Positions 7,950 to 14,874 of a stretch of 17,551 nt of DNA are shown here, piece by piece. The notes below the pieces were generated by a model. The model had not been told where the DNA came from. It did no database searches and saw only the letters and a program-made list of their open reading frames with translations. The stretch's first letter is position 1, and every line of letters starts with the position of its first letter. Location: the NCBI GenBank assembly GCA_017466495.1, contig JAFTUB010000054.1, forward strand, positions 1 to 17,551, in the 5' to 3' direction. The translations under genes were made by a program, and so were the position numbers. The stretch is from Clostridia bacterium (GTDB lineage: Bacteria > Bacillota > Clostridia > Oscillospirales > CAG-272).

Positions 7950-8996
7950 TTACTTTACAAACTGCTCCATGCCGAAGATTCTTGCGGTGTTGTTGCACAT
8001 GATGTCTTCGATCTGGCTATCAGTGAGCTTCAGCGCGCGGGCTGCACCCTTGAAGGCCAGCAGTTCCTCATACATGAAGGAAGTGATGCGGTCGGCCTCG
8101 GGGTAGTCCACCTCGCGCATATGGGGATCGGCGCTGACATCGCCGTACATTCCGCGGGGAACATAGTTGTAGTAGAAGCCGGTTTCGTCGGTGCGGCGAT
8201 ACATTCTCATCTTGATGATGGGCAGGTCGGAGCCGAAAAGGAGGCGCTTCGAGCCGACGCGGCGGATGCACTCTTCGATAGCCTCCTCACAGCAGTTCGC
8301 GGTGAAGTCGAAGACCATATTTTCGGTGGTTTCCAGGGTGTCAAAGGCATTGCCCAGATCCTGAGGAGAATATGCGCGGCCGATATGGGCAACGATGAGC
8401 TGCATATTCTTGTAGCGCTTCTCGATTTCCATGAGCTGAACGATGTTCAGCGGATCGCGCAGGCGCAGGTCGCGGGCGATGTGCAGCATGACCTTGCCGC
8501 CCAGACGGTCAACCACTTCCAGATGCTCGTGGGGCAGGAAGTCGAAGATGCGGATTTCCTTTGCGGGAACGTAGGGGGGAGCGGCGTTGAGGTAGGGCTT
8601 GATGCCGCAGAAGCCGTTCTTCAGGGCGTACTCAACCTCTTCGGCGGGAGTGTCCCAGGAGGTGAGGTAGAATGCGGGCAGGCCGGTTTTGTCGTGCAGC
8701 TCCTTGATGTAGGCGTTGGACATCTTGTGATCCGCCGGGGGATCGCCCATGAGAACTGCAGTCACCTGCTTGCCGGGGAAGAACTGCTCATAGCTGAGCA
8801 CCATATCTTCATAGGTGCAATCCTCTGCCACCATCTTGGGCCAGCTGACCAGGCCGCGGCGGTTGGGAACAACAGGATTGAACTCCTTTTTCCAGAGATG
8901 AATGTGACAGTCGATAAACTTATCGGGCAGAAAATCACGAAGCTCTTTCTCATAGACTTCGCGGTCGTAATCGGTAACGGTAATACCCATTGCCAT
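7950..8996 (-). CDS. Amidohydrolase-2-type metal-dependent hydrolase (possible sugar lactonase)
   Basis: The protein has 348 residues and a TIM-barrel hydrolase pattern: DCHIHLW gives His31 and His33, VMLHIA His172, IVAHIG His204 and FGSDLP Asp257, a full set of metal and catalytic residues. GIKPY (Lys133) matches a strand-end lysine seen in the family. Members of this family hydrolyse lactones, decarboxylate acids or cleave amides. Next to a sugar isomerase and kinase, a sugar lactonase or deacylating step is plausible but not shown. AAAGGAG lies 9 nt before the ATG at 8996. It is the first gene of a three-gene operon with its own promoter at 9044-9091. Oddly, it pairs with an isomerase rather than a dehydrogenase, which is the usual partner of a lactonase. 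Confidence 0.88.
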   Translation of the reverse strand: MAMGITVTDYDREVYEKELRDFLPDKFIDCHIHLWKKEFNPVVPNRRGLVSWPKMVAEDCTYEDMVLSYEQFFPGKQVTAVLMGDPPADHKMSNAYIKELHDKTGLPAFYLTSWDTPAEEVEYALKNGFCGIKPYLNAAPPYVPAKEIRIFDFLPHEHLEVVDRLGGKVMLHIARDLRLRDPLNIVQLMEIEKRYKNMQLIVAHIGRAYSPQDLGNAFDTLETTENMVFDFTANCCEEAIEECIRRVGSKRLLFGSDLPIIKMRMYRRTDETGFYYNYVPRGMYGDVSADPHMREVDYPEADRITSFMYEELLAFKGAARALKLTDSQIEDIMCNNTARIFGMEQFVK

Positions 8997-9043
8997 GATA
9001 AATCACTCCTTTGAAAATAAAATGGGGACATTTCTGCACAGTA

Positions 9044-9091
9044 ATTATATCACATGGGAAGGTTTAATGGAATGTGCATTTTTGACGAAAA
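9044..9091 (-). promoter_or_regulatory. Promoter of the amidohydrolase-isomerase-kinase operon
   Basis: Extended -10 TGATATAAT (hexamer 9044-9049), a GCACA pentamer (9073-9077) ending 23 nt before it, and ATTTTCGTCAAAAAT just upstream. The -35 position reads TTCCAT, so an activator or the upstream T-tract may be needed. Confidence 0.75.
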
Positions 9092-9252
9092 TTCTTTGTG
9101 AGAATTTGGCACTTTGTACATGGGGTGTCAATGGGGAAATGGTTTTGGGGTAAGGCAGTTGCGGAACAAAAAACTTCGGTGTGGGGATAAAGTTTTGGGG
9201 CTCGGATTCGTTTTGCCCATAACGCGTTTTTAAGAGAAAAGCTGTAGGAAAC

Positions 9253-9284
9253 AAAAAGATCCCGCCCCCACAGGGGGCGGGATC
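9253..9284 (-). terminator. Intrinsic terminator after surface-protein gene 4
   Basis: A perfect 12-bp, very GC-rich stem (9258-9269 with 9273-9284) has a 3-nt loop, followed on the minus strand by five T (9253-9257). It ends the gene at 9326. The next 160 nt toward 9092 hold no gene or clear signal that I can see. Confidence 0.95.
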
Positions 9285-9325
9285 GGGTTGATGTACTTAA
9301 GTCGCTTGAATCAGACTTGCGTCAA

Positions 9326-10333
9326 TCAGTTGAACTTCTTGCGCAGGGTGAGGCAAGCAGCAGCAGCCAGCATCAGAGCGATCACAACAACAGGCATAAT
9401 GTCTGCGGTGGAAGGAGTCTGAGTGGGAGCAGCGGTAGTAGCAGGAGCTGCGGTAGTAGCAGGAGCTGCAGTGGTAGCAGGAGCTGCGGTGGTAGCAGGA
9501 GCTGCGGTGGTAGCAGGAGCTGCGGTGGTAGCAGGAGCTGCGGTGGTAGCAGGAGCTGCAGTGGTAGCAGGAGCTGCGGTGGTAGCAGGAGCTGCGGTGG
9601 TTGCGGGAGCTGCGGTGGTAGCAGGAGCTGCAGCAGCCTCATAAAGCTCAAGCTCGGTGATTCTCCAGAAACGGTGAGCGGCACCGCCATTAGCGTACTG
9701 GGAGAGCTCGGAACGAGGAGCGGTCAGGCAGAAGCGGATGAAGCCGGCCTTTACGGGAGCGAAGGTAGCCTCGACATAAGCGGTCTGCTCGCCGTTTGCA
9801 CCTTCGTGTACCTTGTACTTAGCCTTGGTAGCAAGTTCGGAAACAGAGTAGATGGTGGTCCACTTGTCACTTTCGGTTGCGCGAACGAGAACGTCAAAGC
9901 CGTTAACGCAGAGGTCGTTAATCGCTGCCATCTCATCCAGGAATACGCGGATGGTGTCAACGGTGTAAACATCGTCGAGCATGAAATCAACAGCGGTCAG
10001 ATACTTGCCGTTAGGATCTTCGTCACCTGCCTCATTATAGCGGGGACCATTGAGGCCGCCCTCGTTGTAGAACGCAGTCCACTGGGTTGCATTCATAGAA
10101 AAGTCGCCGTAGTTCTGTGCAGCGGCATCGTTGCCGCGGTCGAGAATACCGTCGAACACCTGGTCAACTCTTTCAATCTTGGCCATGTTGAAATGCTCAT
10201 AGTAGGTGAAGATACCTGCGTCGAGGCAGACGTTCTTGCGGCCGGTGACGTCGATGTCAGCAGCAGCGGAGGGGATGATTGCCATGGAGAGAACCATTAC
10301 AACCAGCAGAGCGAGGGAAAGAATCTTTTTCAT
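9326..10333 (-). CDS. Secreted surface protein: discoidin-like domain, long APATTA-repeat stalk, C-terminal anchor (paralog 4)
   Basis: The protein has 335 residues. AAAGGA lies 8 nt before the ATG at 10333. Signal peptide 1-25 (PSAAA), then a discoidin-like domain (about 30-230, with NVCLDAGIF at the start, GFDVLVRATESDKW and RITELELYE at the end). Eleven APATTA hexapeptides follow, the longest stalk in the window, then TPSTAD, a hydrophobic segment and a basic RKKFN tail. It lacks the two cysteines (in CGKKY and RCxH contexts) found in the three other paralogs; its matching stretches read TKAKY and APRSELS. It is monocistronic, directly downstream of the LacI-isomerase-oxidoreductase-binding-protein unit. 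This suggests a surface receptor for that module's substrate, which is inference. Confidence 0.85.
   Translation of the reverse strand: MKKILSLALLVVMVLSMAIIPSAAADIDVTGRKNVCLDAGIFTYYEHFNMAKIERVDQVFDGILDRGNDAAAQNYGDFSMNATQWTAFYNEGGLNGPRYNEAGDEDPNGKYLTAVDFMLDDVYTVDTIRVFLDEMAAINDLCVNGFDVLVRATESDKWTTIYSVSELATKAKYKVHEGANGEQTAYVEATFAPVKAGFIRFCLTAPRSELSQYANGGAAHRFWRITELELYEAAAAPATTAAPATTAAPATTAAPATTAAPATTAAPATTAAPATTAAPATTAAPATTAAPATTAAPATTAAPTQTPSTADIMPVVVIALMLAAAACLTLRKKFN
9429..9626 (-). repeat. 18-bp tandem repeat, 11 copies, encoding APATTA stalk
   Basis: Eleven 18-bp units, several identical (gctgcggtggtagcagga on the plus strand), lie inside the gene at 9326-10333. It is the longest and most uniform of the three arrays, so the likeliest to have changed length recently. 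Confidence 0.95.
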
Positions 10334-10415
10334 GGTAAGTTTCCTTTCTGAAAAAATTTTCTGTAATACAGCGAAGAGCTTGTTTTTGCAACAAATTCTT
10401 CATATTTACGATATC

Positions 10416-10466
10416 ATTATATCATAAATCGGTATTTACATCAAAGGTGCAAAGTGACGAAAAACA
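10416..10466 (-). promoter_or_regulatory. Promoter of surface-protein gene 4
   Basis: Extended -10 TGATATAAT (hexamer 10416-10421), -35 TTGATG (10439-10444) with a 17-nt spacer, a GCACC pentamer (10446-10450) ending 24 nt before the -10, and GTTTTTCGTCA upstream. It has one of the two best -35 matches of the seven related promoters. Confidence 0.78.
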
Positions 10467-10481
10467 GCATTGCTTTTTGTC
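10456..10481 (-). terminator. Possible weak terminator after solute-binding-protein gene B
   Basis: An AU-rich imperfect hairpin (arms with a bulge on one side, 3-nt loop) lies 31 nt past the stop at 10513. Its 3' arm contains a T-run but no U-tract follows, so the call is weak. It overlaps the T-tract of the next promoter. Confidence 0.25.
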
Positions 10482-10512
10482 AATTATACACAAGAATCAG
10501 GGGTTAGCGCAA

Positions 10513-12021
10513 TCAGGAGCCCATAGCATCCAGCTTGGCAACAAGGGTTTCGATACGCTTAGCGATAGTTTTCTCGCCGGAAGCGAAGGTGGAAGCGATC
10601 TTACCGGTCTTGAAAGCCTGGCCGATGGTGGTGTAGATATCGATACCGAAGATGTTGCAGAAGTCGTAAGCAACAGAGCCCTTGATGATGTCCATCATCT
10701 CGCCCATTTCCTTAACCTCAGCGCGGCGGATCTTTACGATGGTCTCGTAGTAGGTGGGGTAAATGGTCTTGCTGGAGTGGTATGCGAGGTCCTCGAGGAG
10801 GATGCCCAGACGCTCCAGGTCAGCGGGATCGTTGCCGGAGGGAATGGTTACCACAGATGTACCGGTGTCGGGGGAGTGGTAGTATTCTTCCTGAGCTGCA
10901 TCAAGCTTGGGGTTGGGAACGATACCGTACTCGCTCTCCATGTTCGCGGTGTTCAGCTCCTCGAAGAGCATTGCACCGCCCTGGGTGAAGAGGAAGTGGT
11001 CAGCAGCAAAGAGGATACGGCCGTAGGAGTACTTGGAACCGGTGACGGACATACCGGGATACTTTGCGAGATCCTCGTAGTCGAGGCAGTGGGTGTCATC
11101 CATCAGGAGGGCGCGGCACTTCTCAATAACGGAGATAGTCTTCTCGTTGTTGAAGGTGACAGCGATGGAACCGTCATCCTTGTTCTCGGTGAACTTAACA
11201 CCGGCAGCGGTGATGAGGTGGTTGACATTGGAGCTCTCGGTCAGCATACCGTAGCGGTCCATGTCGGTGTAGGCCTGGTCGCCGTCGAGATCGTCGCTGA
11301 CGCCCATGATCATCTCACCCATCTTGTCCAGGGTCCACTGGTTGTTGGCAACCAGCTCATAGGGATCTTCCAGGTCGTAGTCCTTTGCCAGGTCGCGGTT
11401 GAAGAGGATAGCGCGAACGCCGGAGAGGGTCATCATGGAGATATCACTTACCATGCCGAAGAGCTGGCCCTTATAGGTGGTGTCTTCTGCAAAGTTGGAG
11501 TCCCACCAGGGGTTCTCGTAGTTGACGTAGGGCAGATCAGAGATGTCGTACAGCATACCCTGAGGGGTCAGAGTACCAACGTGGGACATCTTGCACATTG
11601 CCAGGTCATACTCGTCGGAGCGAGCCTGGGAAGCAAGGCCTGCGGTGTTTGCGGGGTTGGTATCCTCGATGGATACGATCTTGATGCCGTACTTCTCTTC
11701 GATGGCAACGTTACGCTTGTAAACTGCATCGTTGATCAGGTCGCCGTTGTAGCCCTCGGAATAGATCCAGGGCTCGTAGTAGTACTGCTGAACAGCGGGG
11801 TTGTGGATGATGATCAGCTCGGTACCGTCGAAACGGATTTCGGGCAGATCGGGCTTGAGCTCAGGCTCAGTGGTCACAGCAGGAGCTGTGGTGTCGGGAG
11901 CCGCAGTGGTGGCCGCGGGATCGGTCGTCACGGTGGGGTTCTTGGTGTCATCTGCGCCGCATGCCATGAAGGGCAGGGTCATCAGAGCCACAAGAACAAG
12001 TGCAAGAATGCGCTTAGTCAT
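10513..12021 (-). CDS. Extracellular solute-binding lipoprotein (ABC-type sugar uptake), copy B
   Basis: The protein has 502 residues. AAAGGAG lies 6 nt before the ATG at 12021. Lipobox FMAC (18-21) predicts lipidation at Cys21, followed by a Thr/Ala/Pro linker (about 28-58) whose wording resembles the surface-protein stalks. The body shares NPWWDSNFAED, FNRDLAK, NNQWTLDKM and DLDGDQ (244-249, an acidic calcium-like loop) with the protein at 3446. It should capture a sugar or oligosaccharide for an ABC importer whose permeases are not in this window. It lies 167 nt after the Gfo/Idh/MocA gene, behind a group of hairpins, with no clear promoter of its own, so it is probably read through from the regulator-led operon. 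Confidence 0.88.
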   Translation of the reverse strand: MTKRILALVLVALMTLPFMACGADDTKNPTVTTDPAATTAAPDTTAPAVTTEPELKPDLPEIRFDGTELIIIHNPAVQQYYYEPWIYSEGYNGDLINDAVYKRNVAIEEKYGIKIVSIEDTNPANTAGLASQARSDEYDLAMCKMSHVGTLTPQGMLYDISDLPYVNYENPWWDSNFAEDTTYKGQLFGMVSDISMMTLSGVRAILFNRDLAKDYDLEDPYELVANNQWTLDKMGEMIMGVSDDLDGDQAYTDMDRYGMLTESSNVNHLITAAGVKFTENKDDGSIAVTFNNEKTISVIEKCRALLMDDTHCLDYEDLAKYPGMSVTGSKYSYGRILFAADHFLFTQGGAMLFEELNTANMESEYGIVPNPKLDAAQEEYYHSPDTGTSVVTIPSGNDPADLERLGILLEDLAYHSSKTIYPTYYETIVKIRRAEVKEMGEMMDIIKGSVAYDFCNIFGIDIYTTIGQAFKTGKIASTFASGEKTIAKRIETLVAKLDAMGS

Positions 12022-12057
12022 GATGTTCTCCTTTATTAATTTTTTTTGGTATCTTTA

Positions 12058-12154
12058 GCCCCGTAGGGGGCAGCAGAACAAGGGAAAGGGGCGTTTTTTC
12101 GCTCCCGCGAAAAAACGCGGGGAACGAACGACCTCAAAATGAGGCCGTTCGTTC
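12058..12154 (-). other. Cluster of strong, partly alternative hairpins before solute-binding-protein gene B
   Basis: Three inverted repeats are stacked in 97 nt. The first, 12122-12154, forms a 15-bp stem in minus-strand RNA with one G-U pair and a 3-nt loop. The second, 12091-12118, has a perfect 12-bp stem and a 4-nt loop. The third, 12058-12071, has a 5-bp GC stem. The middle one competes with another hairpin, 12104-12109 with 12116-12121, whose loop is the U6 run, so the RNA can fold two ways. The element lies between the oxidoreductase stop (12189) and the binding-protein start (12021). Attenuation, a leaky terminator or mRNA 3'-end protection would all fit. Confidence 0.7.
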
Positions 12155-12188
12155 GGGATCACATAGAAATGATTTGGCTGTCTGCCGA

Positions 12189-13361
12189 TTACTTCTCGCC
12201 CAGGGTAGCGGGAATATCGGTGGTGCCGTCTTCCTTGCAGAAGGGAGAGACGTGGTCGTTCTCGTACATCTTCTTGTCCTCTTCGCGGCGGAAGTCGGGA
12301 ATCTGGTAAACCTTACCGCCCTCCAGGCAGCTTCTCCAGCCGAGGATGCCGCAGGAAGCCATAGCGGTTGCGCGGTATACGTTGAAGAAGGGCTCACGCT
12401 TGCCCTCGATCACCTCGAGGAACTGGTGTGCGATGTAGTAGTCGCCGCCTGCATGGCCGCACTTCTTTGCCTTGTCGGCATCGAAGGGGAACTCGGGAGC
12501 GTAGACCGAGTCGCGGGGCTGATCCTCGGGACGGTCGTAGCCGTTGTAGACCACGCGGATGCGGTGAGGATCGTAACGGGTAATCTCAGCGGCGCCCTTG
12601 GTGCCGTTGATGCGGTACCAGTGACCGTGGCCGCCCATCTGTGCCCATGCGGAGAAGGAGATGACCGAACCGTCGGACATCTTGCACATCATCAGCGCGA
12701 AGGGGTCATTCTGAGCGAGGGTGCCCTCGTGGATCTCGGGGCGGGAAACGGCCTGAGAGGATACACAAACGGGCATAGCCTCAGTGACGTGCATGATCGG
12801 GCCGAGGGAGTGGGTGTTGTAGTACGTGGGAGGAATGTGGTTACGCCAGTGATCGGGGGTGGGGGCGTAGCCGGTGTGTTCCTTCACGGACATGGGGTGA
12901 ACGTACTCACCCTCAGCGTAGACCACGCGGCCGAGAGAACCGCTCTGGTAAACGCGCTTCAGCTCCTGGCAAGCTGCAGAGTAGGGATAGTTCTCAACCA
13001 GCATGTACTTCGCGGTGCTGGCCTCAACGGCGCGAACCAGCTCAACGCACTGTGCCATGGTGATGGCAGCGGCGCACTCGGAGAGAACGGAGATGCCCTT
13101 CTCCAGCAGGCGGATCGCGTAGGGAACGTGCTCGCAGTAGTAGTTGGCGACGATACAGCCGTCCATTTCGTGATTGATGAACTCATCAAAGTTATCATAG
13201 ATAACGCCGTCCTCAGCGAGGTGGGGCTTGATGCGCTCAATCATCTTGGGGTTGGAATCGCAGGCGGCTACGATCTCAGCACCGGCGATTTTGGCGCAGG
13301 CGGCGATTGCGCTGCCGCGGTAGCAGCCAAATACGCCAAGTCTGATCTTCTTTTCTTCCAT
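12189..13361 (-). CDS. Gfo/Idh/MocA-family protein, possibly GH109-like
   Basis: The protein has 390 residues. AAGGAGG lies 8 nt before the ATG. The N-terminus is a Rossmann fold (LGVFGCYRGSAIAACAKI, 8-25; Asp35 in VAACDSN for the ribose). The usual EKP motif of the family is replaced by SECAAA (94-99), so its conserved lysine is absent. ENYPYS (123-128), THSLGP (183-188, His184), HAGGDYYIAHQF (303-314) and IPDFRRE (354-360) recall the glycoside hydrolase family 109 branch, which uses NAD in glycoside cleavage, as I remember that family. Activity could thus be sugar oxidoreduction or NAD-dependent glycosidase. It lies 59 nt after the isomerase gene and probably shares its transcript. No signal peptide, so it acts in the cytoplasm on imported sugar. 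Confidence 0.85.
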   Translation of the reverse strand: MEEKKIRLGVFGCYRGSAIAACAKIAGAEIVAACDSNPKMIERIKPHLAEDGVIYDNFDEFINHEMDGCIVANYYCEHVPYAIRLLEKGISVLSECAAAITMAQCVELVRAVEASTAKYMLVENYPYSAACQELKRVYQSGSLGRVVYAEGEYVHPMSVKEHTGYAPTPDHWRNHIPPTYYNTHSLGPIMHVTEAMPVCVSSQAVSRPEIHEGTLAQNDPFALMMCKMSDGSVISFSAWAQMGGHGHWYRINGTKGAAEITRYDPHRIRVVYNGYDRPEDQPRDSVYAPEFPFDADKAKKCGHAGGDYYIAHQFLEVIEGKREPFFNVYRATAMASCGILGWRSCLEGGKVYQIPDFRREEDKKMYENDHVSPFCKEDGTTDIPATLGEK

Positions 13362-13420
13362 GATGGTGTCCTCCTTGGATGTGGAAAAATTTTGTTAACC
13401 TGTAGTCTCGGTCAACTGAT

Positions 13421-14818
13421 TTATAAAATGGAAGTCTTCAGACCGCAGAGACGGCCGAAGTATGCCAAAGCATCAACAGTGGTGTCATAAACGAGGATGC
13501 TGTGGTGGGTTGCACCCACAGCGCTCAGGCCCTCAAGGAAGCGGCCGAGGGGCATCTTGGGACGCATCCAGCCGCGGATCTTGCCGGCAAAGGCATCTTC
13601 ACCTGCGGGATGCTCCATGGTAACGGGGGAGAGCAGCATATTGAAGCCCTCGCCGTCGTTGTAGATGTTGATGTAAACTGCCTCGCCGGCGCGCATATGG
13701 GCAAAGCCCACAACAGGGTTCTCGGCGGTGCCGTAGACGAACTCGAACTCGGTCAGCTCAATGGGGCCGTCGATGCAGCCGTAGTTGACCTCGCCCATGT
13801 GGCTCAGCAGTACGCGGTTATCCGACCAGTCGGGGCAGAAGGGCTCCACGAAGGTGGTGGCGGTAAAGCCGCGGCGGAGAGCACCGCAGAATGCGGCGGT
13901 GAGAATATCACCCTCACCGGCGTAGCCGAGGCCGCGGGCCATGGCGCGGCAGGTCTCCATAAAGGGCATGGTGCGCAGACCGGTCTTGTCAACCATGGGG
14001 AAGTTTACGCTGAAGGCGTCGATCTTCTCATCGTTGAGCCAGTGGCGCAGCGCCAGGGAGTCGCGGGTGGAACGGGCGTGGATCTCGGGGGAGAAGTTGC
14101 CGTAGTCGCCGGGGAGACGAACACCCTCAGCCAGGTCGGCAGCCATCTCGGCTTCGATCTCTGCATCGGTAACGGCAGCGCGGCAGGCGGCCAGGGCACC
14201 CTCTGCAGGGCGGACAACCTCAATGCCGAATGCGGCCAGCTCCTCATCGGAAACGACGAAGTCACCCATACCGGCGAAGGAACCGCCGATGGAGGCAACG
14301 CGCATCCCCTTGAGTGCATTGGCGGCAACCGCGCTCTTTGCCAGCTCAACCACGCGATCCAGCAGACCTTCCTCGGAGAGGTGACCTGCGGCAATGGCGT
14401 AGTCCTTCTTGTAGCGGCGGAGCAGGTTGCAGAAATCCATCACGCCGTGGATACCGTGGTTAGCCAGGATCTCGTCGGGATGGGAGAAGCGGAAGGCCTC
14501 GGTGGAATCCAGCACGATGAGGGGAAGCTTGGTAGCAGCCACAACCTCGGCGGACTCAAGAGAGGGAGAATAAGCAAGGTGGAGGGAGATGATGCAGTCA
14601 ACCCCTGCGTTCTCAAAGGCACGGATCGCATCAGCGAACTCATCCTTGAGGCGGCAGACAGGAACACGCATGACATCCAGGCCCTTCTTGCTCAGGGCAT
14701 CGGCAGCCTCTGCGTAGTAATTCTCAACGATGGGACGGAGGAAGGGCACCGAATCATCGTAGAGCGCTACATACAGGGGAAGAAGACCGACACGAACAGT
14801 AGAAGCGTTTGCAGTCAT
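13421..14818 (-). CDS. AraA/FucI-like sugar isomerase, copy B
   Basis: The protein has 465 residues from the ATG at 14818. That start is preferred because AAGGA lies 8 nt before it; an in-frame ATG at 14836 lies upstream of this site. The predicted metal ligands are all present: Glu302 (GYAGEGDILTAAF), Glu325 (TFVEPFCPDW), His340 (LSHMGE) and His438/His439 (GATHHSIL). It is a clear full-length paralog of the protein at 6508, with shared VCRLKxEFADAI, LHLAYSPSLES, NHGIHGVMD and ASIGGSFxGMGDF. The sugar is not known; the two copies may act on different sugars, or one may be a backup. It lies between the LacI-type regulator gene (56 nt upstream) and the Gfo/Idh/MocA gene (59 nt downstream). No kinase gene is linked to this copy. 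Confidence 0.88.
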   Translation of the reverse strand: MTANASTVRVGLLPLYVALYDDSVPFLRPIVENYYAEAADALSKKGLDVMRVPVCRLKDEFADAIRAFENAGVDCIISLHLAYSPSLESAEVVAATKLPLIVLDSTEAFRFSHPDEILANHGIHGVMDFCNLLRRYKKDYAIAAGHLSEEGLLDRVVELAKSAVAANALKGMRVASIGGSFAGMGDFVVSDEELAAFGIEVVRPAEGALAACRAAVTDAEIEAEMAADLAEGVRLPGDYGNFSPEIHARSTRDSLALRHWLNDEKIDAFSVNFPMVDKTGLRTMPFMETCRAMARGLGYAGEGDILTAAFCGALRRGFTATTFVEPFCPDWSDNRVLLSHMGEVNYGCIDGPIELTEFEFVYGTAENPVVGFAHMRAGEAVYINIYNDGEGFNMLLSPVTMEHPAGEDAFAGKIRGWMRPKMPLGRFLEGLSAVGATHHSILVYDTTVDALAYFGRLCGLKTSIL

Positions 14819-14874
14819 AGGATATTTCCTTTCCATAAATAATATCGTATATCATCGGATCGGCAACGGATGGA

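Noticed and set aside
6463..8106. 547-codon open frame on the plus strand
   Set aside because: It lies antisense to the isomerase gene and parts of its neighbours. Its translation has no recognisable domain, and the minus-strand frames carry clear motifs and ribosome sites. It arises from GC-rich codon use. The same applies to the other long plus-strand frames (for example 5246-6511, 10447-12039, 12174-13490, 13502-14842).
9429..9626. Repeat array considered as CRISPR
   Set aside because: The units are contiguous 18-bp coding repeats without spacers, in frame within a surface protein.
12040..12080. Possible separate promoter for binding protein B (TTGTTC, 18 nt, TAAAGA)
   Set aside because: The -10 matches consensus at only three positions and lacks the extended TG and the GCACA-type box of the other promoters.
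12091..12154. Hairpin cluster considered as an insertion-sequence end or MITE
   Set aside because: No target duplication, transposase or second copy is visible in the window. I kept it as RNA structure of unknown role.
14819..14836. Upstream ATG for isomerase B
   Set aside because: It precedes the AAGGA ribosome site, which is well placed for the ATG at 14818. Similar reasoning excluded longer starts at 1038, 2262, 4990 and 15954.
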